Assembly (NCBI RefSeq): GCF_001557875.1
Contig: NZ_LNRF01000003.1
Coordinates: forward strand, 248,001-312,000
Direction: 5' to 3'
Length of the DNA stretch: 64,000 bases
DNA from: Vibrio splendidus
Lineage (GTDB): Bacteria; Pseudomonadota; Gammaproteobacteria; Enterobacterales; Vibrionaceae
Under the pieces are notes generated by a model. It saw only the letters and a list, made by a program, of their open reading frames with translations. It searched no databases and was not told the origin of the DNA. Shown in pieces: positions 18,377-28,756 of this stretch (positions are counted from its first letter, which is position 1; the number at the start of each line of letters is the position of its first letter). A program made the translations under genes and the position numbers.

Positions 18377-19831
18377 TTAAAATGCAGAGTGGTACATCAC
18401 AAGGTATTCTTTTGCCGCATCTTCCCAACTAAAATTTTGCTGCATTGCATAAAGCTGAACACGCTTAATTTCAGATGGGTTTTGAGCATAAAGCAACAAT
18501 GAACGATGCAATACTGCCAGTAACGCATGCGGTGTTGGCTCTTCAAAAGCAAACCCTGTCGCTACCTCAGGATCCTGATCGTAATCATTTACACTGTCTT
18601 TTAAGCCGCCTACAGAGCGAACAATAGGCAAAGTACCATAAGCCATACTATAGATTTGATTTAAACCACAAGGTTCAAACTCAGAAGGCATCAAAAAGAA
18701 ATCAGAGCCAGCTTCAACCAAATGCGCTAGTTCATTATTGTAGGCTTCTACGAATGAGAACTTGTCTGAGTGAAGTGCTGATAGCTCTTTCAACTGACTC
18801 GCTAAAACCGGATCACCTGTACCGACAATCACAATCTGAAGGTCGTTTTTCAAGAACTGCTCGATGATAGGCAGTAAGTAGTGAACGCCTTTTTGATTCG
18901 TCAGGCGACAAACCATGCCATAAACCGCACAATCGGCGACTGGTAAGCCAACATCTTGTTGCAGTTTTTGCTTACAAGCCGATTTTCCACGAACCATGCT
19001 GTGCTTAGTCGCTTTATATTTACGAGGAAGGAAAGCGTCTGTTTCCGGGTTCCAAGCTCCGTAATCACAACCATTCAAAATGCCGACTAGGTCAGAAGCT
19101 CTGTGTTGAAACTCAGCCGCCATACCGTGACTGCCGAGCTCTGTTTTTAGCTCTTCCGCATAAGTTGGACTTACTGCGTTCACTTTATCTGCGCACAGCA
19201 CACCAGCTTTGAGCATAGTCACATGTGTATCACTAACGGCCGCTTCCGGAACATTACGACTGTGCATTTCAGGAAGACATTGCAGCTCATCGTAGGCAAA
19301 CACACCTTTAAAAACCGCATTGTGAATCGAGATAACACTACGTGTATTTTCAAAGAAATCGTGTTGTTGATAACGCGACTTAAGCAAGAAAGGAACAAAA
19401 CCTGTATGCCAGTCATTTGCATGAATGATATCAGGTTGGAAGCCAAGCTTAGGGAGCATATCAAGACAGGCTGCACTGAAGAACGAGAAGCGTTCTCCAT
19501 TATCTGCATAAGCTTGATTGTTTTCAGCGTACATTTCAGGACGGTCGAAATATTTGGCACATTCAATACCAAAAACTTGGATACCCTCGACACTCAATTT
19601 TTTGACTTGATAAGCCGTATGAGGCCAATGTTCAAGCTCAGTAGACAAAATGACTTCAGCTGAATCAATGTTTGAGATGTTTCTATAGGCGGGGATGGTC
19701 ACTCGAACGTCCTGTTCGAGTGTTTGTAACGCTTTCGGCAGTGCCTTGGCTACATCAGCCAAGCCACCACTTTTAATTAAGCCTTCAACTTCAGACGCTA
19801 CAAAAAGTACCGAGAGAGTCTTAGTAACCAA
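18377..19831 (-). CDS. glgA: Glycogen synthase GlgA
   Basis: GT5 glycosyltransferase that extends alpha-1,4-glucan chains from ADP-glucose; 484 aa, normal bacterial length. The N-terminal ADP-glucose loop KSGGLADV is at 20-27 (KxGGL motif). The HANDWHTGFVPFLL segment and the C-terminal GT-B motif EPCGLNQIYSMAYGTLPIVRSVGGL are present. Its start overlaps the 3' end of glgC by 11 bp, so the pair is translationally coupled. A branching enzyme and phosphorylase are not in this window. Confidence 0.97.
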   Translation of the reverse strand: MVTKTLSVLFVASEVEGLIKSGGLADVAKALPKALQTLEQDVRVTIPAYRNISNIDSAEVILSTELEHWPHTAYQVKKLSVEGIQVFGIECAKYFDRPEMYAENNQAYADNGERFSFFSAACLDMLPKLGFQPDIIHANDWHTGFVPFLLKSRYQQHDFFENTRSVISIHNAVFKGVFAYDELQCLPEMHSRNVPEAAVSDTHVTMLKAGVLCADKVNAVSPTYAEELKTELGSHGMAAEFQHRASDLVGILNGCDYGAWNPETDAFLPRKYKATKHSMVRGKSACKQKLQQDVGLPVADCAVYGMVCRLTNQKGVHYLLPIIEQFLKNDLQIVIVGTGDPVLASQLKELSALHSDKFSFVEAYNNELAHLVEAGSDFFLMPSEFEPCGLNQIYSMAYGTLPIVRSVGGLKDSVNDYDQDPEVATGFAFEEPTPHALLAVLHRSLLLYAQNPSEIKRVQLYAMQQNFSWEDAAKEYLVMYHSAF

Positions 19832-21038
19832 CTCGCGCTCCTTTAGGAATAACTACGACACCATCGTCAGAAACGTGGTAATGCTTTTTATCTTCTTTCA
19901 GGTTCACACCAATCTGTGTACCCGGCGCGATGTCCGCATCTTTATCGACAATCACACGACGAAGCACACAACCCTCGCCCACTTTTACGTCACCTAATAA
20001 GATGCTTTCGCTAATATCACACGCTGATGCGATATTGCTTCGGAAACCTAGTACACACTTCTCAATACGAGAACCACGTACGTAACTACCATTACACACT
20101 AAGCTGTCGATGATCTGAACACGGCCATTTGCCGAATCAGTAAACGTTGCTGGCGGTAATGGCGGGTAATAAGTGTGTAGTGGCCACTTGCGGTTGTATA
20201 ACGAGAATGGAGCATCTTTCTCAAGAAGATCCATGTGAGCTTGCCAGTACGCGTCAATCGTACCTACATCGCGCCAATAAACCTCTTCCTTCTCGCCAGT
20301 AATACGGTTAGTGCTGAAATCGTAAACAAACACATCACCACGTGGAACCATGTTTGGAATAATGTCTTTGCCGAAGTCGTGTGTCGAGCCTTCTTTATCA
20401 GCGTCTTCAACAAGCTCAGCGAAAAGCTCATTAGCTTCAAATACGTAGTTACCCATAGAAACAAGTGCTGATTCAGGGTCACCTGGAATTGGTTTAGGAT
20501 TGGCAGGCTTTTCTTCAAAACCAATCATGCGGCCTTCAGCATCCACTTCGATAACACCGAACTCTGATGCTTCAGCAAGCGGCATACGCAATGCAGAAAC
20601 GGTTAAAGCAGCTTTCTTCTCTTTATGGAAATCAAGCATCTGCTTAATGTCCATTTTGTAAATATGATCTGAACCAAAAATACAAACTTGATCTGGTTCT
20701 TCCAACTGCATGAAGCGAAGGTTTTGATAGATAGCATCAGCAGTACCTTCATACCAACGTTTCCCTGTACGCATTTGCGCAGGAATCGGGTCGATAAAAC
20801 GGTCTGTTATGCCACTGATATTCCAACCTTTTTTCATGTGGTGGAACAATGATTGTGACTTGAATTGCGTTAATACGTAGATCTTCATTAGATCTGCATT
20901 AACGAAGTTGTTCAAAGCGAAATCTATTAAGCGGTAGCTACCACCGAAAGGAACCGAGGGTTTGCTGCGAGATTCAGTTAAAGGTCTTAAGCGAGAGCCT
21001 TCACCACCAGCAAGAATCATTCCCAATACACCAGCCAT
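19821..21038 (-). CDS. glgC: Glucose-1-phosphate adenylyltransferase GlgC
   Basis: Makes ADP-glucose from glucose-1-phosphate and ATP, the committed step of glycogen synthesis. The start is placed at ATG 21038 (MAGVLGMILAGG, 405 aa) behind a GGAG site; the frame is open a further 78 bp without support. The nucleotide loop GGEGSRLRPLT is at 11-21, with SKPSVPFGG next to it. The PDQVCIFGSDHIYKMD region and EEKPANP follow. The C-terminal left-handed beta helix (about 290-400) is rich in hexad-type repeats. Upstream gene of the glgCA operon. Confidence 0.96.
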   Translation of the reverse strand: MAGVLGMILAGGEGSRLRPLTESRSKPSVPFGGSYRLIDFALNNFVNADLMKIYVLTQFKSQSLFHHMKKGWNISGITDRFIDPIPAQMRTGKRWYEGTADAIYQNLRFMQLEEPDQVCIFGSDHIYKMDIKQMLDFHKEKKAALTVSALRMPLAEASEFGVIEVDAEGRMIGFEEKPANPKPIPGDPESALVSMGNYVFEANELFAELVEDADKEGSTHDFGKDIIPNMVPRGDVFVYDFSTNRITGEKEEVYWRDVGTIDAYWQAHMDLLEKDAPFSLYNRKWPLHTYYPPLPPATFTDSANGRVQIIDSLVCNGSYVRGSRIEKCVLGFRSNIASACDISESILLGDVKVGEGCVLRRVIVDKDADIAPGTQIGVNLKEDKKHYHVSDDGVVVIPKGARVGY

Positions 21039-21573
21039 TTTATTCTCCATATATTTATAGCTTGTCGATGTCAGCACTCGTAGAGGTATCTTCCTCTGGG
21101 GGATGAGTACTAACACTTATTTCGGTACTTAGCGAATATCCATTCACATACAATGAAAATATCCTAAGCCAAACGTTGTTATGCGTGCACTATTCTTTGC
21201 ACTTGGTTTTATATACGTTATCGACTTTTCGGCCGATTTCAATTTTTAATACGCCATTCTGTGTTACGTAAGCTGATTGCTTTCCTAAGACTTAAAGCAG
21301 CTCACATTACACCGCCAGAGCGAAACATTACATTAACACCCGCCACACATCAGGTATACAACTAAACACTGATCTGCGAGTTACAATATTTTAATTAAGT
21401 TACATTCTCGTTAAAGTTGCATAAGAAGGTGTGATTAATTTCCTTGATTTATTTTACAGAGTGAATTTAATAAATCCCTGCAAGCGACGCAGCAAATCCA
21501 CCAGTTGCATATTTAGTCATGTTTAGATCAAAAAAAGCAGCCTAATGGCTGCTTTTAAATTAATAACGTTCAG
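21039..21573. other. Intergenic region between glgC and topA
   Basis: 535 bp without a gene. It must hold the glgC promoter and it carries the topA terminator at 21533-21556. It is AT-rich, and I see no clear operator. Confidence 0.6.
21531..21556 (-). terminator. topA terminator
   Basis: AAAAGCAGCC at 21533-21542 pairs with GGCTGCTTTT at 21547-21556. It is followed on the minus strand by a T-run, 18 bp after the topA stop. Confidence 0.88.
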
Positions 21574-24204
21574 TTACTTCTCTTTAGGCTTTTTACGTTT
21601 ATCCGTAATTTCCCATTTACCGTCAATGTACAACGCAGTCCAGCCGGATGGCTTTCCATCTACTTCAGTACGAACGTAGTTTTCTTTAGTCTTACGACTA
21701 AAACGAACCACTGTAGGCTTGCCATCAGGGTCAGCAACTGGCGCTGATGTTAGGTACTGGAACTTAGGTGAGATACGGTCTTTAAAACGAACCAGCTCTT
21801 CCACCAATGGTGCACGTGTTTCACGTGATTTAGGGAAGTTACTCGCAGCCATAAATAGACCAGAAGCACCATCACGAAGAACAAAGTACGCGTCTGAATT
21901 TTCACACGGAAGTTCAGGGAAATGTACAGGGTCTTCTTTCGGTGGCGCTACTTCGCCATTTTTCAAAATCTTACGAGTGTTCTTACAACCTTCACTCGTA
22001 CAGTCCATGTATTTACCAAAACGACCGTTCTTCAGAACCATGTCAGAACCACATTTGTCACACTCAACAAGTGGACCATCGTAGCCTTTTACTTTAAATT
22101 CGCCGTGTTCAACCACATAACCTTCACAGTTCGGGTTGTTACCACATACGTGCATCTTACGCTTATCATCGATTAGATAAGCATCCATTGCCGTTTCACA
22201 AATAGGGCAACGCTTTTTAGCTCGAAGTGCTGCTGTTTCAACGTCTTCTTCAAGCACGTTGATAATGCCCTCTTCATCACCAAGGTTGATTGTTGTCTTA
22301 CAACGCTCTTTTGGAGGAAGTGCATAACCAGAACAACCAAGGAATACACCTGTCGAAGCAGTACGAATGCCCATTTTACGGCTACAAGTCGGACACTCAA
22401 TATCGGTTTCCACGATATGATTTGGCTTCATACCACCAGCGTCTTCGTCTAAATCTGCTTTTTCCAAATCGCCAGTAAAGTCTTCGAAGAAGTTATCTAG
22501 CACGCCTTTCCAGCTTGCTTCGCCTTCTGCGATTTGGTCCAACTTCTGCTCCATACGAGCAGTGAAGTCGTAGTTCATTAGGTCATTGAAGCTGCCATCT
22601 AGACGGTCAGTAACAATTTCACCCATCTTCTCAGAATAGAAACGACGCTGTTCAACTTTTACATAACCACGGTCTTGAATCGTCGAGATGATTGATGCGT
22701 ATGTTGAAGGACGACCAATACCACGCTTCTCAAGCTCTTTAACTAGCGCCGCTTCAGTGAAACGAGCCGGTGGCTTAGTGAAGTGTTGTTTAGGATCTAG
22801 CGCGATCAGATCAAGCTTATCGCCGATCTGAACTGCAGGAAGGATCGTATCTTCGTTCTTACCCATAGGACGCTGAACACGAGTCCAACCATCAAATTTA
22901 AGGATACGGCCTTTCGCTTTTAACGTGTACTCATCTGCTTTAACGCTTACTGTCGTTGAATCGTATTGAGCAGGTGTCATTTGACACGCAACAAACTGAT
23001 TCCAAATAAGTGAATAAAGCTTGTGTGCGTCTGCGTCTACGCCGTTTAGGTCTTCCGACTTAACATCTACACTTGAAGGACGAATCGCTTCGTGGGCCTC
23101 TTGAGCGCCCTCTTTGCTGCCGTATACAAGTGCTTTAGGTGGAAGGTATTGCGCGCCGTACTCAGAACCGATGTATTCACGAGCGGCTTCTACAGCTTCC
23201 GAACTCAAGTTGGTTGAGTCAGTACGCATATAAGTGATGTAACCCGCTTCATACAGGCGTTGAGCCAACATCATGGTTTTCTTTACGCCATAACCAAGAC
23301 GCGTACTCGCCGCTTGCTGCAGCGTCGACGTGATGTAAGGTGCAGACGGCTTACTCTTTGTTGGGCGGTCTTCACGTTTACATACTTCGTATTGCGCTTT
23401 TTCTAAAACGCTAACAGCAGCTTGTGTTTGCGCTTCATTTTCAGGTTTAAACGCAACACCGTCTTTCTGCGCAACTTGCAGTCTAAAGTCGGTTTTCTCT
23501 GCAGTTTTAGTATCAGCATGCACATCCCAGAACTCTTCAGGGATAAAGGCGTTGATCTCGCGCTCACGCTCTACCAGTAGTTTTACCGCTACTGATTGAA
23601 CACGGCCAGCGGACAGGCCTCGTGCTACTTTTTTCCAAAGCAGAGGTGACACCATAAAGCCAACAACACGGTCCATAAAACGTCGTGCTTGTTGTGCGTT
23701 TACGCCATCAATGTTTAGCTCACCTGGAGTTTCGAAAGCTTGTTGAATAGCATTCTTGGTGATTTCGTTAAAAACCACTCGCTTGTATCGCGTTTCATCG
23801 CCACCGATGATCTCACGAAGGTGCCATGCGATAGCTTCTCCTTCGCGGTCCAAATCGGTTGCGAGATAAACATGGTCTGCATTCTCAGCCAATTTTTGCA
23901 ATTCAGCGACGACTTTCTCTTTACCAGGTAGGATTTGGTAGTTCGCTTCCCACTCTTTATACGGGTTGATACCCATCTTTTTGATAAGAGCTTTGCGATC
24001 TTTTTCTTTTTTGATACGAGCTTTATCTTCTGGGCTCATACCCTTGGTTGAAACTGCAGCAGCCTTTTGACCAGTACTTTGACCCGCCGTTGGTAAATCA
24101 CGTACGTGACCTACACTCGACTTAACGACAAAGTCTTTGCCAAGATATTTATTGATAGTTTTAGCCTTGGCTGGCGACTCCACTATAACGAGCGATTTAC
24201 CCAT
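21574..24204 (-). CDS. topA: DNA topoisomerase I
   Basis: Type IA topoisomerase that relaxes negative supercoils; 876 aa from ATG 24204 ([22 protein letters not shown], the standard N-terminus). A GTG eight codons upstream is in frame but unlikely. The Toprim domain (1-150) has Glu9 and the DLDREGEA motif. The catalytic Tyr lies in [16 protein letters not shown] (about residue 325). The C-terminus holds Cys4 zinc ribbons, [18 protein letters not shown] and CDKCGSDMV, followed by a final basic region after about 770. Divergent from yciN, the usual neighbour in enterobacteria. Confidence 0.98.
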   Translation of the reverse strand: MGKSLVIVESPAKAKTINKYLGKDFVVKSSVGHVRDLPTAGQSTGQKAAAVSTKGMSPEDKARIKKEKDRKALIKKMGINPYKEWEANYQILPGKEKVVAELQKLAENADHVYLATDLDREGEAIAWHLREIIGGDETRYKRVVFNEITKNAIQQAFETPGELNIDGVNAQQARRFMDRVVGFMVSPLLWKKVARGLSAGRVQSVAVKLLVEREREINAFIPEEFWDVHADTKTAEKTDFRLQVAQKDGVAFKPENEAQTQAAVSVLEKAQYEVCKREDRPTKSKPSAPYITSTLQQAASTRLGYGVKKTMMLAQRLYEAGYITYMRTDSTNLSSEAVEAAREYIGSEYGAQYLPPKALVYGSKEGAQEAHEAIRPSSVDVKSEDLNGVDADAHKLYSLIWNQFVACQMTPAQYDSTTVSVKADEYTLKAKGRILKFDGWTRVQRPMGKNEDTILPAVQIGDKLDLIALDPKQHFTKPPARFTEAALVKELEKRGIGRPSTYASIISTIQDRGYVKVEQRRFYSEKMGEIVTDRLDGSFNDLMNYDFTARMEQKLDQIAEGEASWKGVLDNFFEDFTGDLEKADLDEDAGGMKPNHIVETDIECPTCSRKMGIRTASTGVFLGCSGYALPPKERCKTTINLGDEEGIINVLEEDVETAALRAKKRCPICETAMDAYLIDDKRKMHVCGNNPNCEGYVVEHGEFKVKGYDGPLVECDKCGSDMVLKNGRFGKYMDCTSEGCKNTRKILKNGEVAPPKEDPVHFPELPCENSDAYFVLRDGASGLFMAASNFPKSRETRAPLVEELVRFKDRISPKFQYLTSAPVADPDGKPTVVRFSRKTKENYVRTEVDGKPSGWTALYIDGKWEITDKRKKPKEK

Positions 24205-24643
24205 ATTGACTCTAACGTCCTTAATCACGATGCTTCAGCACCAACAATTTAGCTTGTGGGCTTTTACGCATGATATTCTAAATTCATTGCTTCTTTTTTT
24301 ACTATTGTGCGAGATTACTAGAAGATCAACCGCTTTTTTCAAAATTGGATCTGATCGCTCGACAATTCGACGACTCACAGATAAAAGGGTCACAATATAA
24401 AGAAGCTATAAAGTACTCACGAAGAATACTTGCAAGAGCCTATTCATCAGGCATTACGTCTAAACGGGCTCATACTAAGCTTGTCCGCGAATCTAACGCG
24501 AGCCCCATTCAATTATTTTTGCCGTAAATCACAAAATAAATTGTGGATGTTTGAAAAGACTCTCTTAATCGGTTGTGAAATCATTGAATTTCTAGTTCGA
24601 CGCCATAAACTCAACGTTATATTCAGTTATCAGAGATAAACTC
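24205..24643. other. Intergenic region between topA and yciN
   Basis: 439 bp between divergent genes. Short plus-strand open frames here have no ribosome site or protein-like composition. No operator or RNA is recognised; it presumably holds both promoters. Confidence 0.55.
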
Positions 24644-24889
24644 ATGACAAAGAAAGTAATAGCAGAATTTGATTTACTGCTTATCGCAAACCAAATTATC
24701 CAATCACATGATGACTACATTGAAGGCATGCGCGCAAACAGCGTAGTAGAAAAAGACGATGTACTCGTCTTCAAAGGTGAATACTTCTTAGACAGCAATG
24801 GAATGCCGACCGAGAATACAACCGCGGTATTTAACATGTTTAAATACTTAGCGCACCACCTTTCGAAAGAATTTACAATTCAGCAATAA
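24644..24889 (+). CDS. yciN: DUF2498 protein YciN
   Basis: 81-aa protein of the DUF2498/YciN family, function unknown. The conserved middle and end are clear: DVLVFKGEYFLDSNGMPTENTTAVFNMFKYLAHHLS, which parallels E. coli YciN in both sequence and length. The synteny also matches, since yciN lies next to topA in E. coli. It is a single-gene unit ended by a strong hairpin that faces aroA. Confidence 0.92.
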   Translation: MTKKVIAEFDLLLIANQIIQSHDDYIEGMRANSVVEKDDVLVFKGEYFLDSNGMPTENTTAVFNMFKYLAHHLSKEFTIQQ

Positions 24890-24891
24890 TT

Positions 24892-24921
24892 AAAAAGCTT
24901 GCCATTTAGGCAAGCTTTTTT
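24892..24921. terminator. Bidirectional terminator between yciN and aroA
   Basis: AAAAAGCTTGCC at 24892-24903 pairs with GGCAAGCTTTTT at 24909-24920, with T-runs in both directions. Confidence 0.93.
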
Positions 24922-24933
24922 GTTCCTGAACCT

Positions 24934-26214
24934 TTACTGGCTCAGCATTTTCAACTTGTCGAAGTAGTCGGGGAATGTCTTTGACGTACAACCTGGATCA
25001 TTAATCGTCACAGGCGTATCGCTCAAGGCAACCAGCGAGAAACACATCGCCATACGGTGATCATCGTAAGTATCAATCGCCGCGTGAGTCAGTTCTGCCA
25101 CAGGGTTAACAATGATGTAATCTTCACCCTCTTCCACTTCAGCACCAACTTTGCGTAGCTCTGTTGCCATTGCAGCCAAGCGGTCTGTCTCTTTCACACG
25201 CCAGTTGTAGACATTACGGATTGCCGTTGTGCCTTTAGCAAACAACGCGGTCGTCGCGATAGTCATCGCAGCATCTGGAATATGGTTATAGTCCATATCA
25301 ATGCCTTTCAGCTCACCACAACGAGAGATAACATAGTCGTCACCCCATTCGATTTCGGCACCCATTTTCTCAAGCGCATCAGCGAATTGGATATCACCTT
25401 GGATACTGTTTTTACCAATACCAGTAACCTTAATCTCACCACCTTTAATCGCAGCCGCAGCAAGGAAATATGACGCAGATGATGCATCACCTTCTACTAA
25501 GAAGTCGCCCGGAGCTGTGTAAGATTGCCCTGTCGGAATCACGAACTCTTGGTAGTCATTATTGATCACGTCCACACCAAATTGTTTCATAATGTGTAGC
25601 GTGATATCGATGTAAGGTTTAGAAACTAATTCACCGTCAATTTTGATGGTCACTTCGCCTTCCGCCAGAGGTGCAGCCATCAAAAATGCCGTCAAAAACT
25701 GGCTAGAGATAGAACCGTCGATTGAAACCGTACCACTCTTCAGGCCTGTACCTGTGATCTTCAATGGTGGATAGTTTTCGCTCTCTAAGTATTCAACGTC
25801 GGCACCGGCTTCTCTCAGTGCAGTGACTAAGTGGCCAATTGGGCGCTCTTTCATGCGCGGCTCACCAGTAAGAACGTATTCACCGCGACCTAAACATAGT
25901 GCTGCCGCCAGCGGACGCATCGCCGTCCCCGCGTTACCTAAAAAAAGCTCTAGGGCTTTGTCACTTGAGAATGCACCACCAACACCCGTTACTTCACAAA
26001 CAGTTTTGTCAGCAGACAGCTGATAATTAACACCTAGTTGAGTCAAGGCATTCAACATATGGCGAATGTCATCACTGTCTAGCAAGTTTGTTAGGCGAGT
26101 GGTTCCCGTTGAAAGTGCAGCCAAAAGAAGTGCACGGTTGGAAACGCTTTTTGAACCAGGCAGGTTAACTTCCCCGTTCACTTTTTGAATTGGTTGTAAC
26201 GTAAGGCTTTCCAT
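24934..26214 (-). CDS. aroA: 3-phosphoshikimate 1-carboxyvinyltransferase (EPSP synthase)
   Basis: Shikimate-pathway enzyme that joins PEP and shikimate-3-phosphate; 426 aa, normal length. The shikimate-binding [17 protein letters not shown] (about 19-35) and the [17 protein letters not shown] loop (about 90-106) are intact, with [13 protein letters not shown] and the C-terminal [14 protein letters not shown] and [12 protein letters not shown]. The Gly in GNAGTAMRP shows the class I (glyphosate-sensitive) type. In many gamma-proteobacteria aroA follows serC; here it stands alone. Confidence 0.98.
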   Translation of the reverse strand: MESLTLQPIQKVNGEVNLPGSKSVSNRALLLAALSTGTTRLTNLLDSDDIRHMLNALTQLGVNYQLSADKTVCEVTGVGGAFSSDKALELFLGNAGTAMRPLAAALCLGRGEYVLTGEPRMKERPIGHLVTALREAGADVEYLESENYPPLKITGTGLKSGTVSIDGSISSQFLTAFLMAAPLAEGEVTIKIDGELVSKPYIDITLHIMKQFGVDVINNDYQEFVIPTGQSYTAPGDFLVEGDASSASYFLAAAAIKGGEIKVTGIGKNSIQGDIQFADALEKMGAEIEWGDDYVISRCGELKGIDMDYNHIPDAAMTIATTALFAKGTTAIRNVYNWRVKETDRLAAMATELRKVGAEVEEGEDYIIVNPVAELTHAAIDTYDDHRMAMCFSLVALSDTPVTINDPGCTSKTFPDYFDKLKMLSQ

Positions 26215-26376
26215 TAAATCTTATAGTCCTTGTACCACCCGAACTCACTGGCGCGTATTTATTTTCGGGTGATGAATAATTCTTCGTACTTGCAGACTAA
26301 CGAACTTTTCCAACGAACTCCAGAGCTAATCCCACCCAATTAGGTGATTAATCAGCCAATCAATAGTATTTACATA

Positions 26377-26832
26377 CTAGTACACGAGATCAACTCGAAC
26401 ACCATCTGAAAAATAGAGAATTCGTACATCATCGCCTCGGTTGAACAACATTGAGTTATCGACATCTTGGATGATGTTAACCAACTTATCGTCTTTAGTT
26501 TTGACCAATAACTCGACCAGTTTATACTCTACTTTATATTGTGTGTTACCTCGGTTACGAGCAATACCCGCACCCGCTACTGCACCGACAGCTGTCGCCA
26601 CTTCTTTACCGGTGCCGCCGCCAAACTGATTACCAATCAAGCCCCCAATCGCCGCACCCAATAAGGTTTCCCAACCATTCGCTTTCGATTCAACGATCTC
26701 TTGCTGAGTAATGTATCTGACCGTATCAATCTCACCATAAACCACCTCGTTTACTGGTCGAGCTTGGTTTCTGTTGTAAGCTGCATTTGCCAACATGGGC
26801 AAAACAAGTAAAATCCAAAGCAACTTCTTCAT
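26377..26832 (-). CDS. Glycine-zipper 2TM envelope protein
   Basis: 151-aa exported protein with a Sec signal peptide (MKKLLWILLVLPMLANA, cleavage near residue 17) and no lipobox Cys. The centre is a glycine zipper, LLGAAIGGLIGNQFGGGTGKEVATAVGAVAGAGIA (about 57-91), of the kind found in the 17-kDa surface antigen/SlyB group. A soluble beta-rich C-terminus ends RVDLVY. A role in outer-membrane integrity is inferred from the family. An AGGAG site precedes the ATG. Confidence 0.82.
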   Translation of the reverse strand: MKKLLWILLVLPMLANAAYNRNQARPVNEVVYGEIDTVRYITQQEIVESKANGWETLLGAAIGGLIGNQFGGGTGKEVATAVGAVAGAGIARNRGNTQYKVEYKLVELLVKTKDDKLVNIIQDVDNSMLFNRGDDVRILYFSDGVRVDLVY

Positions 26833-26885
26833 GGTAAAACTCCTAAAGACCTCTTGGTCAGTGATTAATCTGTAATGCGGTACTT

Positions 26886-27596
26886 ATGACTATATACCTA
26901 ACCGAACTTGATACTACTAGTATAGAGTTTCCTTCGCCCTTCGACGCGCTTGATGAACCCAACGGTCTGCTCGCCTTCGGTGGTGATTTAACACCAATGC
27001 GAATTTTAAACGCTTATAGCCAAGGTATATTTCCATGGTATGGCCCAGGTGAGCCTATACTTTGGTGGAGCCCTGCACCGCGAGCGGTATTTAATCCTAA
27101 GACATTCAAACCGTCAAAAAGTCTTAAAAAGTTTCAAAGAAAGCACAATTACCGTGTCAGCATCAACCAAGCGACGGACAGAGTAATTGGCTATTGCTCT
27201 TCACTAAGACCCGAAGAAGAAACCTGGCTAAACAGCGACATGCAGTCAGCCTACCGCAAACTTGCTTCATTAGGTTTCTGCCACTCGGTTGAGGTTTGGC
27301 AAGATGATGAGCTGATCGGCGGACTTTACGGCTTACAAAGAGGCCAAGTCTTTTGCGGTGAATCGATGTTCAGCCTAAAGACCAATGCCTCTAAAATTGC
27401 GCTGTGGTATTTTTGTGAACACTTTACACAATTCGGCGGACAACTGATTGATTGCCAAGTCATGAACCCTCACTTGGAATCCTTAGGCGCTATCGAGGTT
27501 GATAGGGATGAATTCCTAGGTTCTCTGCAATTACTCAAAGAGTTTTCCGTTGACGATGCATGCTTTAAAACCCAATGGCTAAAGGAAATGCCTTAA
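26886..27596 (+). CDS. aat: Leucyl/phenylalanyl-tRNA-protein transferase
   Basis: Transfers Leu or Phe from aminoacyl-tRNA to N-terminal Arg or Lys, creating primary destabilising N-degrons read by ClpS. It has 236 aa, normal length. Family blocks are clear: NGLLAFGGDLTP, AYSQGIFPWY, ILWWSPAPRAVF, SVEVWQDDELIGGLYGL and GESMFS, then LIDCQVMNPHLESLGA. The ribosome site is weak. The stop TAA shares its last base with the bpt start, so the pair is translationally coupled. Confidence 0.97.
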   Translation: MTIYLTELDTTSIEFPSPFDALDEPNGLLAFGGDLTPMRILNAYSQGIFPWYGPGEPILWWSPAPRAVFNPKTFKPSKSLKKFQRKHNYRVSINQATDRVIGYCSSLRPEEETWLNSDMQSAYRKLASLGFCHSVEVWQDDELIGGLYGLQRGQVFCGESMFSLKTNASKIALWYFCEHFTQFGGQLIDCQVMNPHLESLGAIEVDRDEFLGSLQLLKEFSVDDACFKTQWLKEMP

Positions 27597-28294
27597 TGAA
27601 TCCAGATTTACAACAAATCAGAATTGGATTAACAGACAATCACGCTTGCAGCTACTTACCTCACCTCGAAGAGAGAGTGGCGGTCACGCTTGATGAACAC
27701 ATGCACACCTCAGATAACTATGAAGTTCTGCTTGCGAATGGATTTCGCCGCAGTGGAGCAACCATTTATAAGCCACATTGCGATAATTGCTCAGCTTGCC
27801 AAGCGATTCGGCTTTCTATTCCTGAGGTAAAGCTTTCCAAAAGCCAGCGACGAATCCTTAACAAGGGAAAATCACTGCGTTGGGAACTGAAAGATGAGAT
27901 GGATGACAACTGGTTTGATTTATACAGTCGCTATATCACCGCTCGTCACCGTTCGGGAACCATGTATCCACCAAAGAAAGAAGAGTTTCTACAATTCTCT
28001 AAAAATGAGTGGCTTACTACAAAGTTCATGCACATCTATGATGAGAACAAGTTGGTTGCTATCGCCGTAACCGATATCATGACTCACTGTACAAGCGCTT
28101 TTTATACCTTCTTCGATCCTGATATCGACATTTCGATGGGAACACTTGGCGTTCTATTTCAGATCCAACATGCCCAGAAAGAACAAAAACAATGGTTATA
28201 TTTGGGTTATCAAATCGATGAATGCCCTGCGATGAACTATAAAGTACGATTTCAACGTCATCAAAGGCTAGTAAATCAGCGGTGGCAAGGGTAG
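27596..28294 (+). CDS. bpt: Aspartate/glutamate leucyltransferase Bpt
   Basis: Transfers Leu to N-terminal Asp or Glu (and oxidised Met), feeding ClpS/ClpAP; first characterised in Vibrio vulnificus. It has 232 aa from ATG 27596, which overlaps the aat stop (TAATG) behind an AAAGGA site within aat. The ATE-type N-terminus holds HCDNCSACQAIRL, the Cys pair region of the family. The C-terminal GNAT-like fold includes STLGVLFQI-type and YLGYQIDECPAMNYK blocks. E. coli lacks this gene. Confidence 0.95.
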   Translation: MNPDLQQIRIGLTDNHACSYLPHLEERVAVTLDEHMHTSDNYEVLLANGFRRSGATIYKPHCDNCSACQAIRLSIPEVKLSKSQRRILNKGKSLRWELKDEMDDNWFDLYSRYITARHRSGTMYPPKKEEFLQFSKNEWLTTKFMHIYDENKLVAIAVTDIMTHCTSAFYTFFDPDIDISMGTLGVLFQIQHAQKEQKQWLYLGYQIDECPAMNYKVRFQRHQRLVNQRWQG

Positions 28295-28375
28295 AATACG
28301 CGACAACTTTACATATTTTGATTTTAACGGCACAATCAAGCCGTTGAAAACCGCCAAATTTCGAAAGAGGATTAG

Positions 28376-28594
<219 letters not shown>

Positions 28595-28611
28595 TTTTTA
28601 ATTATCGACTA

Positions 28612-28648
28612 CGATAAGAAGCGGAGCTTAATGCTCCGTTTTTTATCG
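28612..28648 (+). terminator. infA terminator
   Basis: CGGAGC at 28622-28627 pairs with GCTCCG at 28633-28638, followed by TTTTTT. An outer CGATAA/TTATCG pairing extends the stem. Confidence 0.9.
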
Positions 28649-28694
28649 CCTAAATTTTTTACCACTCCAACATCTCGCATCTCTCGCAAACATA

Positions 28695-28724
28695 AAAAAA
28701 CGCACAACCGAAGTCATGCGTTTT
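28695..28724 (-). terminator. clpA terminator with UUCG tetraloop
   Basis: On the minus strand, AAAACGCA pairs with TGCGTTTT, and an inner TGAC/GTTG stem closes a UUCG tetraloop (C-UUCG-G). A T-run follows. It lies about 33 bp past the clpA stop. Confidence 0.85.
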
Positions 28725-28756
28725 ATATTTAAACTTTTGAGTTATCAATCACTTCG

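Noticed and set aside
24137..24639. Three short plus-strand open frames upstream of yciN
   Set aside because: They overlap each other in different frames, lack ribosome sites and resemble no family.
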